Source: Candidatus Lucifugimonas marina
GTDB lineage: Bacteria; Chloroflexota; Dehalococcoidia; Lucifugimonadales; Lucifugimonadaceae
Length of the DNA: 64,000 nt
NCBI GenBank assembly: GCA_029593915.1
Contig: CP046147.1
Coordinates: 2,961,001-3,025,000 of the forward strand
Direction of reading: 5' to 3'
Shown here: positions 34,871 through 43,618 of the stretch, piece by piece
Layout of the letters: the number at the start of each line of letters is the position of its first letter
How positions within the stretch are numbered: the stretch's first letter is position 1
Made by a program: the position numbers and the translations under genes
The notes under the pieces: model-generated
Database searches by the model: none
What the model saw: the letters and a program-made list of their open reading frames with translations, nothing else
What the model was told of the DNA's origin: nothing

Positions 34871-36811
34871 TTGGCAGTATTTGAACTCCCATTCAACGTA
34901 ATAGACGCCAGTGATCACGTTTGTGATCCTGACTCATGCGAACTCGTCCAGCAGCTTCCTACGGCGCTACGTGAAGTCGCATTGCGCACATCGTTCTTAC
35001 TCCGTTACCTGCACACACTGCCGATCGCTGAAATCGGGATCCCCGTCTACCACGAAGAACTCGAAGGAGACGATGGTGATGAAGAAAACCCGAACTTCAT
35101 CTACAAGACGAATACCGGTGTGATTTTCATGCACGTTTACCCTGATCCAGAGGGTATTCGTGACTGGTTGATCGCTATCGAGCCATCTGTTGAACACCCT
35201 AAATTTCCAGCGATCATGGCCGACATTGAAGAAGGTTTGATCGAATACACCGATGAACTGGAATCGGCAGAAGGTGATCAACAGCTCGGAGCCATGCTCC
35301 GTTGGGCGCTTTGCCACATTTTCAAACAGCCTGTCGAGATGAAACTCGATGCGATTCTGGCGCTTCCAAAAGGATTCCTTGGTGAAGTTATTGAAGAAGA
35401 CGAGGAAGAAGATCTCGCTATCACTGAGGGCGAAGGCGGCGCTGAGGCAGAAGCCGAACAGAATTCGGGCACTACTGCAGTTGCAGTAAAAGAGAAAACC
35501 GACGAGAAGCCTGCCAAGTCAGCCAACAAGTCGAGCATGTTCGCTCCGATCACCAAGCTGTTTGGAGGCGGATCGAAGATCAACCTCGACATCGCCAAGA
35601 AGTACGGCCTAGACGAAGACGACATCGAGGGAATCAAATACTCGATGGTTCGAGAAAAAGTCGGAATGGGTGTGCTTCAGCCGTTGATCGACGACCACCA
35701 CATTGAAGATATCTCTTGCAGTGGTGTGGGCCAAATATTCATCGAACACAAGGTATTCAGTTCGATGAAGTGTTCTTTCGGGTACCAAACCCACAAAGAG
35801 CTCGACGAACACGTTCTACGAATGTCTGAACGCATCAAGAAGCCTGTTACGTTCCGTCAACCCGTTGTCGACGCATCGCTTCCCGATGGTTCACGTATCA
35901 ACATCGTTTACGGACAAGACGTTTCGCTTCGTGGCACGAACTACACAATTCGTAAATTCTCAGAAGAAGCGATCAGCATCATCCAGCTCTGCAAGTGGCA
36001 CTCACTGAGCTGGGAGATGGCTGCGTATCTGTCTATCACCATTGAAGACGGCATGAACATGTTCGTATCTGGTGAAACGGCTTCGGGCAAAACCACGCTC
36101 ATGAACGCGCTCTGCACGTTCATCGAACCAAACGCAAAAATCGTATCCATTGAAGACACGGCTGAAGTCAACGTGCCTCACAAAAACTGGATTAAGGAAG
36201 TAACTCGGAAGCCAAAACCCGGTGAAACCGATTCCGGTGTGGGTATGTTCGACCTTCTCCGAGCTGCACTGCGTCAGCGTCCTGAAATGATCATCATTGG
36301 TGAGATTCGTGGTGAAGAAGGATTGATCGCATTCCAGGCTATGCAGACTGGTCACCCAGTCATGGCAACCTTTCACGCGGCTTCCGTACAAAAACTCATT
36401 CAGCGTCTTGTTGGTGACCCGATTCTTGTTCCCAAGAACTACGTCGACAACCTGAACATCGCAGTGATTCAGATCGCTGTTCGACTTCCATCAGGAAAAC
36501 TCGGTCGTCGTGCGGTTGCTATCAACGAGATCGTTAACTACGACTCCGCTGCCGATGCTTTCTCTTTCGTAGAAGTATTCCAGTGGGATCCTGTTACCGA
36601 CACATTTGAATTTACAGGCTTCAATAACAGCTACCTACTGGAACAAGTAATTGCGCCAGCACGTGGTTACCCGCCTGCCCGACGACGCCAGATCTACTCG
36701 TTGGTGAAACGTCGTGCCCGAATCCTAGAGAAGCTCGCTGCTTCTGGTCTTGAGGAATACCAAGAGGTTTACCAGACAATAGCGAAAGCCATTAAAGACG
36801 GAGTGTTTTAA
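34871..36811 (+). CDS. arlI: ArlI, motor/assembly ATPase of the archaellum
   Basis: 646 residues from TTG 34871, longer than typical archaeal ArlI because of an acidic/Lys-rich insert (about 175-225) between the N-terminal domain and the catalytic core. Type II/IV secretion ATPase core: Walker A GETASGKT at 401-408, Asp-box/His-box region, Walker B MIIIGEIRGEE around 473-483. Hydrolyses ATP for filament export and for rotation. The DEDDIEGIKYSMVREKVG segment before the core matches ArlI/GspE2-type sequences more than PilB. GTG of arlJ follows after 3 bp. Confidence 0.93.
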   Translation: MAVFELPFNVIDASDHVCDPDSCELVQQLPTALREVALRTSFLLRYLHTLPIAEIGIPVYHEELEGDDGDEENPNFIYKTNTGVIFMHVYPDPEGIRDWLIAIEPSVEHPKFPAIMADIEEGLIEYTDELESAEGDQQLGAMLRWALCHIFKQPVEMKLDAILALPKGFLGEVIEEDEEEDLAITEGEGGAEAEAEQNSGTTAVAVKEKTDEKPAKSANKSSMFAPITKLFGGGSKINLDIAKKYGLDEDDIEGIKYSMVREKVGMGVLQPLIDDHHIEDISCSGVGQIFIEHKVFSSMKCSFGYQTHKELDEHVLRMSERIKKPVTFRQPVVDASLPDGSRINIVYGQDVSLRGTNYTIRKFSEEAISIIQLCKWHSLSWEMAAYLSITIEDGMNMFVSGETASGKTTLMNALCTFIEPNAKIVSIEDTAEVNVPHKNWIKEVTRKPKPGETDSGVGMFDLLRAALRQRPEMIIIGEIRGEEGLIAFQAMQTGHPVMATFHAASVQKLIQRLVGDPILVPKNYVDNLNIAVIQIAVRLPSGKLGRRAVAINEIVNYDSAADAFSFVEVFQWDPVTDTFEFTGFNNSYLLEQVIAPARGYPPARRRQIYSLVKRRARILEKLAASGLEEYQEVYQTIAKAIKDGVF

Positions 36812-36814
36812 GCC

Positions 36815-38386
36815 GTGGCACAAGGCATTCTTTCCCGTCTAGGGTTTAGTGATAAATCGAAGCAAGCTGCTGAAGACAACGCACTGGGCAACAACAAACG
36901 CCCTAATGTTGATAAGAAACAGCTGGCATTCGATCTGTTCACGCACGTTTCGTACATGGCGTCGATGGCAACTGCCAAGGCTTCACGTGACGTTATGTTC
37001 AGCTATGCAGCGACGTTGAACCTTTCTTCAACGGCGTACTTCCTCGATATAAACACGCTCGTAAACAGGCTGAAATACGACTATTCAGAAGCCTGTCGAG
37101 CCATCGCGGATCGAACTGATGATCACGACGTGTCATCGCTACTGCTTCGAATGTCGGGTTCGCTGTCATCTGGTGAAGATGAAGAAGAATTCCTCACTCG
37201 TGAAGCTGCCGTCATGGCCGAGCTTTACCGCGCTACGTACGAGACCAACATCGAATCGCTTCGAAAGTGGACTGATGCCTATTCGGCGATGGTCGTTTCA
37301 GCAGGTTTGATCGTTGTCGTATCCATCATTTCTATGATGATTTGGAGCCTTGGCCCTGGAATGATCCTGATGACGGGCACGGTCACGATGACAGTTGCCA
37401 TCATCGGCAGTTGGACCATCTATCTCGCAGCTCCAAAAGAGAGTTATACGAGAACTTCGGGTCTTAGTGCCCCGAACCAATTGGTTGCGATAAATCTGTT
37501 CAAATATCTGGTTCCGGCTGGTCTTGTACTTGGATTAATCGCAGTTGCCGCAACTGGCGGTCAATTGGGAATCGGAATGCTCGTTCTGGGTGTATCGCTA
37601 CTGCCGTCAGGTTTCATCATGAACCGTGATTCTGCGCGGCTGCTCGCGCTCGACGCCGACGTTGCTACTGCAACCCGAATGCTCGGTGGTGTTACTGACG
37701 CTATTGGTACCACTGTGAGCGACGCACTAAGCAAGGTAGACCGACGTTCGCTCGGATCGCTTGAACCATATTTCAGGCGGCTCGAAGTTCGTGTTCGTTC
37801 AGGAATTACGCCCGACCGTTGCTGGGATCACCTAGTACAGGAATCTGGTTCAGAAATGATGGAACGAACCATCAACATTTTCTGGGACGCTTTGACGATT
37901 GGTGGTAATCCGCTAATCACAGGTAAAACCGCTGCATTCTTTTCGGCAGAAATTTCACTGCTTCGTGAAAAGCGTGCTCTTGTCGCACAAACTTTTGGCT
38001 ACCTAACAGTTCCGCTTCACGCTGCGATGGTTGGTCTTTTGATTTTCATTGTGAACGTCATGCAACTATTCGCAGAAAGCATGCTGTCCGATACCGAGTC
38101 GGCTGACCCAACTGGCTCAGGCGCGCCAATTCCCGACATCGCCGGTTCAAGCGGATTTAATACGTTCGCAAACGTAAATTTCGAGTTCTTGAACATAATC
38201 ATCACTATGGTAGTGGTAGTTTTTACCATCGCGAATGCTGTGGCACCATGGGCCGCAAGTGGGGGACACCGCATGCGTGCCGGATACCAGATCGGTGTGA
38301 TGATGGTGGTATCAGGTATTTGTATGACGATTATTCCTCCACTTTCGAGGATGATCTTCACAACAATTTCAGCCCCGGCAAACTGA
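36815..38386 (+). CDS. arlJ: ArlJ, membrane platform of the archaellum
   Basis: 523 residues, GTG start. Polytopic: predicted helices near 155-205, 220-260 and several after 400, with two cytosolic GspF/TadC-like helical regions between them (EEFLTREAAVMAELYRATYETNIESLRKW; RRLEVRVRSGITPDRCWDHLVQES). ArlJ couples ArlI to the growing filament in the cytoplasmic membrane. Gene order arlH-I-J is the archaeal order. A small acidic gene follows. Confidence 0.9.
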   Translation: MAQGILSRLGFSDKSKQAAEDNALGNNKRPNVDKKQLAFDLFTHVSYMASMATAKASRDVMFSYAATLNLSSTAYFLDINTLVNRLKYDYSEACRAIADRTDDHDVSSLLLRMSGSLSSGEDEEEFLTREAAVMAELYRATYETNIESLRKWTDAYSAMVVSAGLIVVVSIISMMIWSLGPGMILMTGTVTMTVAIIGSWTIYLAAPKESYTRTSGLSAPNQLVAINLFKYLVPAGLVLGLIAVAATGGQLGIGMLVLGVSLLPSGFIMNRDSARLLALDADVATATRMLGGVTDAIGTTVSDALSKVDRRSLGSLEPYFRRLEVRVRSGITPDRCWDHLVQESGSEMMERTINIFWDALTIGGNPLITGKTAAFFSAEISLLREKRALVAQTFGYLTVPLHAAMVGLLIFIVNVMQLFAESMLSDTESADPTGSGAPIPDIAGSSGFNTFANVNFEFLNIIITMVVVVFTIANAVAPWAASGGHRMRAGYQIGVMMVVSGICMTIIPPLSRMIFTTISAPAN

Positions 38387-38432
38387 CCGAACGGATACGC
38401 CCAATCGGTCAGGCGAGAAAGGCAAGTTCGCT

Positions 38433-38618
38433 ATGGTCCCTCCAGATGGTGGAGATGATGGTGGAGTAGATCTCTTAGATGATATTTTCGCTGATGATGA
38501 AAGCGAAGAATCTGCGAGATTAGCCGCGTTCGCCGACCTAGAAAAACTCACAATGATTGAAGTTGCTGCCGAGACTGAAGCCGTTCTAGAAGAACTCAAG
38601 ATTAGGCAGGGCGGTTAA
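38433..38618 (+). CDS. 61-residue acidic microprotein coupled to the kinase gene
   Basis: Very acidic N-terminus (DDGGVDLLDDIFADDESEESA) and a helical C-terminus (LEKLTMIEVAAETEAVLEELKIRQGG). Its TAA overlaps the ATG of the kinase gene (TAATG), a strong sign that it is translated and coupled. Located between arlJ and the kinase; could be an adaptor between archaellum motor and kinase, but no family is recognised. Confidence 0.65.
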   Translation: MVPPDGGDDGGVDLLDDIFADDESEESARLAAFADLEKLTMIEVAAETEAVLEELKIRQGG

Positions 38619-40270
38619 TGGCTCCAGCTACGAGCTCAACAAACCGTAAGGTAACGACACAGCGGAAAAACAAGCTTTCCGTTGTGAAATCGCGATCAAA
38701 GTCGAACTCAACAAAGAATCTGATGCAGGCTCTCACGGCATCCATCCCGCAAGCGATGGCTGCCCTCGACGGTCGACGTCGAATCATGCTCACGAACGCA
38801 GCGTTCGATCGAATGTTTGGCGCAAGTAACCCTGGCGACCGACTTTCAGACTTCTTCGACCCTAAAGGACTGAAAGACATTTTTAAACAGTGCGCACGCA
38901 CTTCACGCTCAGTAGAAAAGCGTGAACTGATCGACACTCCTAAAAACGAGTCCGATCCGGAAGTCAGCTACAGCGTGACGGTTACTCCGCACTCTGATGC
39001 CGATCTCAAATCAAAGTTCCTTCTTCTTATAGACGACACCACTGAAGGCTCTGATCGAGAAGACCGAATGATCGCCAACAGCCGTTTGGTTTCAGTTGGT
39101 GAAATGGCAGCCGGTGTTGCGCACGAACTGAACAACCCTCTCACAGCCGTACTCGGTTTCTCGCAGCTTGCCATGCGTCAGGCTACCGACGACACACTCA
39201 AGCGTGATCTTGAATCGATTGCCGATGAAGCTGAACGCGCAGGTCGAATTGTCGACAATCTACTTACGTTCGCACGATCTTCCGACACGTTCCCTGATTC
39301 TCAGACGCTGAATATCACTGACTCACTTCAGAAGATTCTCAACCTTCGAGAATACGAATGCAGAGTCAACAACGTTGAAGTAGTGACCTACTTCGGCGAT
39401 GAAACGCCTCTCACCCTTGCAGATGCACACCGCATGGAACAAGTTTTCATGAACCTGATCGGTAACAGCATCCACGCCATCGGCGAAAGCGTTGGTCACG
39501 GAACTATCACCGTTGGTGTTGTTCACGATGAAGGCCGAATTCGTGTGAGCATCACCGACGATGGTCCTGGAATCTCGCCTGCGAACCAGAAGAAGATTTT
39601 TGAGCCTTTCTTCACCACGAAGCCAATTGGAAAAGGCACAGGCCTTGGGCTATCGATCTGTAAAGGCATCGTGGAAGACCACGGCGGCGCTATCAAAGTG
39701 GAAAGTGCAGCCGGACGCGGAACAACATTCGTGGTCGAAATTCCGATCATCGAAGTTCCCGAAGAAGTCGATGCTCCTTCACTAAGCACTCCAGCACAGC
39801 CAAACAGCTACACCAAGCTGAAGATATTGGCTGTCGACGACGAACGATCAGTGACTATGCTCCTCAACCGAGCATTGGTTGCACAAGGTCATGATGTCGA
39901 TGTAGCTCACGATGGTGCAGAGGCTCTCAGAACCATCTTCCTGAACGAGTACGACGCCATTCTTCTCGATGTCCGAATGCCGGGCCTCGGGGGAGCGGAA
40001 GTCTACCGAAGCATTGAGGTATTGCGCCCTGATCTGGCAGACCGTGTGATGTTTATTACCGGTGACACTGTTTCGCCTGATACGCGCACTTTCTTGGAGC
40101 AGACACGCGTTGAAGTTCTGCATAAACCGTTCAGCCTAGAAGAACTTAGGCACAGCATGGACAAATATGCCGTACTGAAGGAACAGCGACCTTCAGAAGC
40201 AGAACTGTACGGAAGACCCGATCTTTCAGCCGGAATTACAAGAATGAAATCGGCAAGAAAAGCTAGCTAA
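38618..40270 (+). CDS. Soluble hybrid histidine kinase (PAS-HisKA-HATPase-REC)
   Basis: 550 residues, no transmembrane segment. PAS-like domain (about 30-120, GRRRIMLTNAAFDRMFG); HisKA with phospho-acceptor His169 in VAHELNNPL; HATPase with N box FMNLIGNSIHA, G1 DDGPGIS, G2 GKGTGLGLSI; C-terminal receiver (about 395-520) with Asp in ILLDVRMPG and Lys in VLHKPFS. The stop codon is the last of the arlG-arlJ operon. A cytosolic sensor that likely acts on the three LuxR-type regulators around the archaellum region; its signal is unknown. Confidence 0.88.
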   Translation: MAPATSSTNRKVTTQRKNKLSVVKSRSKSNSTKNLMQALTASIPQAMAALDGRRRIMLTNAAFDRMFGASNPGDRLSDFFDPKGLKDIFKQCARTSRSVEKRELIDTPKNESDPEVSYSVTVTPHSDADLKSKFLLLIDDTTEGSDREDRMIANSRLVSVGEMAAGVAHELNNPLTAVLGFSQLAMRQATDDTLKRDLESIADEAERAGRIVDNLLTFARSSDTFPDSQTLNITDSLQKILNLREYECRVNNVEVVTYFGDETPLTLADAHRMEQVFMNLIGNSIHAIGESVGHGTITVGVVHDEGRIRVSITDDGPGISPANQKKIFEPFFTTKPIGKGTGLGLSICKGIVEDHGGAIKVESAAGRGTTFVVEIPIIEVPEEVDAPSLSTPAQPNSYTKLKILAVDDERSVTMLLNRALVAQGHDVDVAHDGAEALRTIFLNEYDAILLDVRMPGLGGAEVYRSIEVLRPDLADRVMFITGDTVSPDTRTFLEQTRVEVLHKPFSLEELRHSMDKYAVLKEQRPSEAELYGRPDLSAGITRMKSARKAS

Positions 40271-40336
40271 TGACTGACTTATAGTCAGCAATACTCTGAA
40301 CGTAACCACCACCCAATACCAGAGCAGAAAATAGCC

Positions 40337-41017
40337 ATGTATCAACACGACTACACAGTCGCAGACACACCACAGGAATCATCACAGCCAATTAAGGTCT
40401 TCCTAATCGAAGATCACATGGTTGTGCGTGAAGGCACACGTCGATTGCTAGAGCTCGATGGTCAAGCAACGATCATCGGTGAAGCCAGCAGCGGTGAAGA
40501 TGCCATCAACGATCCAGCCCTCGGACTGGCAGATGTTGTCATGTGCGACGTCATGCTGCCAGGTATGGACGGAATCGAGACCACCAAAGGCGTGATGGAA
40601 AAATACCCTCACGTTCGAGTAGTGATGCTCAGTTCGTTTGGTGATACGCATCTCGGACCCGCTCTCGAAGCTGGTGCCGCAGGATATTTGCTGAAACGAG
40701 CTTCACAAGAAGAACTCGTGCGTGCAGTAAAAGACGCCGCTCGTGGTGGTTCACCGCTGTCACCAGCGCTCAACGCTCTGCTGGTAGACCGATATCGACA
40801 GATCCAGAACCAAACGACCGACAACCAGAACCTATCTGAACGTCAATCCAAAGTTCTGCAGATGGTCGCAGCCGGTGAAACGACCAAAGCCATAGCCGAC
40901 AATCTGTTCCTTAGCCCTGCCACCGTAAAACGTGAGCTCAGGCACGTATTCGACGTTATGGGAGTGAGCAACCGTGCACACGCGGTTTCCGAAGCTCAAC
41001 GTCGCGGTCTTATCTAA
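40337..41017 (+). CDS. NarL/FixJ-type response regulator
   Basis: 226 residues. Receiver with EDHMVVREG acidic pocket, phospho-Asp in VVMCDVMLPGMDG, switch Lys in LLKRAS; LuxR-type HTH near residues 165-225 (LSERQSKVLQMVAAGETTKAIADNLFLSPATVKRELRHVF). Follows the kinase by 66 bp and is the natural partner. A CAATACC sequence lies in the gap (40314-40320), but the rest of the archaellin promoter is absent. Ends before a terminator. Confidence 0.88.
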   Translation: MYQHDYTVADTPQESSQPIKVFLIEDHMVVREGTRRLLELDGQATIIGEASSGEDAINDPALGLADVVMCDVMLPGMDGIETTKGVMEKYPHVRVVMLSSFGDTHLGPALEAGAAGYLLKRASQEELVRAVKDAARGGSPLSPALNALLVDRYRQIQNQTTDNQNLSERQSKVLQMVAAGETTKAIADNLFLSPATVKRELRHVFDVMGVSNRAHAVSEAQRRGLI

Positions 41018-41048
41018 CCGATATTTCCAAATAACGAAACGGCTAATA

Positions 41049-41087
41049 AAAAGAAGTCCGTACCTGCTCTGGGTGCGGACTTTTTGT
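41049..41087 (+). terminator. Rho-independent terminator after the response regulator
   Basis: AAGTCCGTACC pairs with GGGTGCGGACTT (one wobble), followed by T5. This ends the kinase/regulator unit. Confidence 0.9.
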
Positions 41088-41252
41088 TTATTGCGGTTTC
41101 TACCTAGTGACACGCGTCAGTTGATTCCGAAATACCTTTGAGCCGCACGGCTCAGCCGCGTGACCCCAGAGCATTCGCGCCGCGCCGCCAGCAAGCCTAA
41201 CGTTGAGATCACCGGCAACACACAAGGTTTCTACGGCAAGGAATCAGACTAT

Positions 41253-41954
41253 ATGGATCACGATCAGTTCGACTTCAACAATGAGTCACCACTGTCACCG
41301 ATCAACGTTCTTGTATGCGATAACGAATCTCTGTTCAGAGAGATACTCGTAGACGCGCTCGACAAGCAACCGATGATCAACATTGTTGGAGCAGCAGCTT
41401 CAGGATTAGAAGCGCTCGAACTGTCGAAAGATACGAAACCTGATGTTGTCCTCATGGACATCGAGCTTGGCGAAGGCCCCAACGGTATCGTTGTAGCCAG
41501 CGACATCAAAGAAGCCTTTCCAGATACGGGCATCGTTGTACTCTCGGCACATCGAGACAAAGAGTTCCTATCGAGCTTCCTCGAAAACGGTACTTCTGGA
41601 TGGTCGTTCCTTCTCAAACAGAGTATCGCTGATATTCACTCGCTCGCCCGAGCAATCGAATCGGCAGCTTCAGGTCAGGTCACAATGGACCCACAAGTTA
41701 TGAACGATCTGTTCCCACGCCAACGTTCAATACTTGAACGCCTCACCCATGATCAGATGGAAGCTCTGATGTTCATCTCTTCGGGATACGCAGACTCCGC
41801 AATTTCGGAAGAACTGAAAATCGACGAAGATCTGGTGGAGCCGCTTCTCCAAACTATCTACGAAGATCTTCATATTGAAGATAGCGAATCTGTCGACCAG
41901 CGTGTCCAAGCAACATTGCTCTACCTGCAGGAAACAGCACAAGTCTCCTCGTAA
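41253..41954 (+). CDS. NarL-like response regulator with diverged output domain
   Basis: 233 residues from ATG 41253 (an upstream GTG at 41160 would add 31 residues of no recognisable domain). Receiver with DNESLFREI, phospho-Asp in VLMDIELGEGPNG and FLLK. The C-terminus resembles a LuxR HTH (LTHDQMEALMFISSGYADSAISEELKIDEDLVEPLLQTIYEDL), but the recognition-helix basic residues are replaced by acidic ones, so DNA binding is doubtful. Related to the regulator at 24028-24759. Possibly a phosphate sink or partner protein for the kinase. Confidence 0.8.
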   Translation: MDHDQFDFNNESPLSPINVLVCDNESLFREILVDALDKQPMINIVGAAASGLEALELSKDTKPDVVLMDIELGEGPNGIVVASDIKEAFPDTGIVVLSAHRDKEFLSSFLENGTSGWSFLLKQSIADIHSLARAIESAASGQVTMDPQVMNDLFPRQRSILERLTHDQMEALMFISSGYADSAISEELKIDEDLVEPLLQTIYEDLHIEDSESVDQRVQATLLYLQETAQVSS

Positions 41955-41975
41955 CATTTTTAGGATTGGTCTCCT

Positions 41976-42007
41976 CAGAACGCCCTGTCCTGACACAGGG
42001 CGTTCTG
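41976..42007 (+). terminator. Terminator after the second regulator
   Basis: CAGAACGCCCTGT / ACAGGGCGTTCTG, 13 bp perfect, 6-nt loop, then CTTTTA. Confidence 0.9.
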
Positions 42008-42031
42008 CTTTTAACCCGATATCATCGCGGG

Positions 42032-42430
42032 ATGTTCGATCCAGCATCTCTTGCAAACATTTCCAAAGAACCCGACGTAATCGCTCCCGATGGCTCGGAA
42101 ATCAGACTACTCAAGTCCCCACTTCCCGAATCGAGCATGGTCCATGCCCTACTCCACCCGGGAACTACAACTTACGCAGTTCACCATCTCACGGTAGAGG
42201 AAGCGTGGTTCTGCATAAGGGGTGAAGGCGAACTGTGGCGCAAAGATACGCAAGGCGAGTCGGTACTGAAGCTAGCAACCGGCGTTTCATGCAAAATTAC
42301 GCTCGGAACAACGTTCCAGTTCCGCGCTATTGGCGATAATCCTCTCGAAATTGCCATCACCACAACTCCACCGTGGCCCGGCGATCACGAAGCGGTGCGC
42401 ACTGAAGGAAAGTGGAATCCTTCGGTTTAG
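42032..42430 (+). CDS. Small cupin-domain protein
   Basis: 132 residues from ATG 42032 (upstream frame runs through the terminator and was rejected). Double-stranded beta-helix: first cupin motif HHLTVEEAWFCIRGEGELW and second in FQFRAIGDNPLEIAITTTPPWPGDHE. Metal-ligand His/Glu are partly conserved. Possibly an isomerase or binding protein for a small sugar or acid. Weak ribosome site; no partner gene nearby. Confidence 0.75.
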   Translation: MFDPASLANISKEPDVIAPDGSEIRLLKSPLPESSMVHALLHPGTTTYAVHHLTVEEAWFCIRGEGELWRKDTQGESVLKLATGVSCKITLGTTFQFRAIGDNPLEIAITTTPPWPGDHEAVRTEGKWNPSV

Positions 42431-42545
42431 TTCGGCTTCCGCAACCCATCGCAGTCACTCGGCCTGACATTGAATAGCGCTCGCCCGTTCAACCAATCTG
42501 TCACACCGATGAAAATCAGGGTCAATCACCCATCACAGCGAGATT

Positions 42546-42603
42546 CCCGCTACAGCGGGGATTCAGTCGTTCGCTTGTCGTCCTTCGAGAGCCTCAGGAT
42601 GAC
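42546..42603. repeat. Intergenic palindromes in a gene-free 350-bp gap
   Basis: The gap 42431-42781 holds no gene. It contains CCCGCT-AC-AGCGGG (42546-42559) and GTCGTCCT...AGGATGAC (42577-42603), both of the type scattered as small palindromic repeats in bacterial genomes. The 3' end carries an AT-rich promoter region for the exported Gly/His-rich protein and a GTCGG/CCGAC hairpin shortly before its start. Confidence 0.45.
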
Positions 42604-42781
42604 ACTTCCTCGATTCTTGCCATCAATCAACTGAACCCATCTGTACCAGCAAATATCTAAGCGCTTGCTTTACCTCTAAACATTTCCTTCACATTTTCTG
42701 AACAGCTTCCACACATTCGTTTTCTAATGTTGTTCGCAGGCAACCAACCCCGTCGGCAATTCCGACACGAGGTTTTAGAAA

Positions 42782-43438
42782 ATGTTCAAACGAAAAATCA
42801 CACTCGGCGTTACCGCAGGACTACTCGGAGCATTTGCTCTAGCCGGGGCTGCTTTCGCACAGGAAGGTCCAGTCGACGGAGAGCACCCACGAGATTCGAT
42901 CAAGGATCGTGTCGCCGAGATTTTAGGTATCGACCGCGAAGCTCTCGATTCAGCAATGAGCACCGCCCGTGAAGAGCACCGAGAAGAAAAACAGGATGAG
43001 CGACTCGCCGCTCTGGTTGAAGCTGGAACTATTACTCAGGAACAGGCCGATGAGATCGATGCCTGGGAAGATGCAAAGCCTGAAATCATGGACGATCTCA
43101 AGAAACTCGCTCGTGAGCACGGCGGGGTCAAAGGCGATCTAGAAGCGACTTTGGTGACTCTGGTTGAGCAGGAAGTAATCACACAGGCTGAAGCCGACGA
43201 AGTTATCGCCTGGACAGAAGCCAAGCCTGAGTACCTCGACGAGCTTCGAGAAGAACTCAGAGGCGACCGAGATGGTCGTGGTGGCCGACACGGTCACGGA
43301 CGACACCACCGAGGTGGTCCAGATGGTCGAGGTCACGGACGTGGCCCCGGTGGTCCAGGATTCCAGATGCAGCAAGCCCCTGAAGGCGGATCTGGCACAT
43401 CGTTCACTCTCCCGAACGGCTCCGAAATAAACATCTAA
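42782..43438 (+). CDS. Exported Gly/His/Asp-rich protein
   Basis: 218 residues. Signal peptide MFKRKITLGVTAGLLGAFALAGAAFA with AFA cleavage. Two similar helical repeats follow (RLAALVEAGTITQEQADEIDAWEDAKPE and TLVTLVEQEVITQAEADEVIAWTEAKPE). A long low-complexity tail rich in Gly, Arg, His and Asp (about 165-200) could bind metal or a polyanion. Periplasm or surface. No enzymatic motif; related pattern to other helical bacterial exported proteins of unknown function. Confidence 0.7.
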   Translation: MFKRKITLGVTAGLLGAFALAGAAFAQEGPVDGEHPRDSIKDRVAEILGIDREALDSAMSTAREEHREEKQDERLAALVEAGTITQEQADEIDAWEDAKPEIMDDLKKLAREHGGVKGDLEATLVTLVEQEVITQAEADEVIAWTEAKPEYLDELREELRGDRDGRGGRHGHGRHHRGGPDGRGHGRGPGGPGFQMQQAPEGGSGTSFTLPNGSEINI

Positions 43439-43460
43439 GCAACTGCAAAACCAGCCTCCT

Positions 43461-43502
43461 ACGCGAAAACGCCCCTCATCCACCTGAGGGGCGTTTTCGC
43501 GT
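43461..43502 (+). terminator. Perfect 18-bp terminator
   Basis: ACGCGAAAACGCCCCTCA / TGAGGGGCGTTTTCGCGT, 6-nt loop, 22 bp after the stop. Confidence 0.88.
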
Positions 43503-43618
43503 CAGGCTCACCAGAAAACATAATCATCAGTGCATTTCTGGCACACTGTTCGCCGAAACACCTCGTTAGAATCTTCCAATCAAGCTCGAAACTGTGAACC
43601 GGCTCAGGAATCACACAA

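Noticed and set aside
34155-38386. Interpretation of arlH-I-J as a Tad or type IV pilus system
   Set aside because: KaiC-like ArlH, archaellin-type subunits and FlaG/FlaF-like stators all point to an archaellum; no PilT, PilQ or TadZ-like genes are present.
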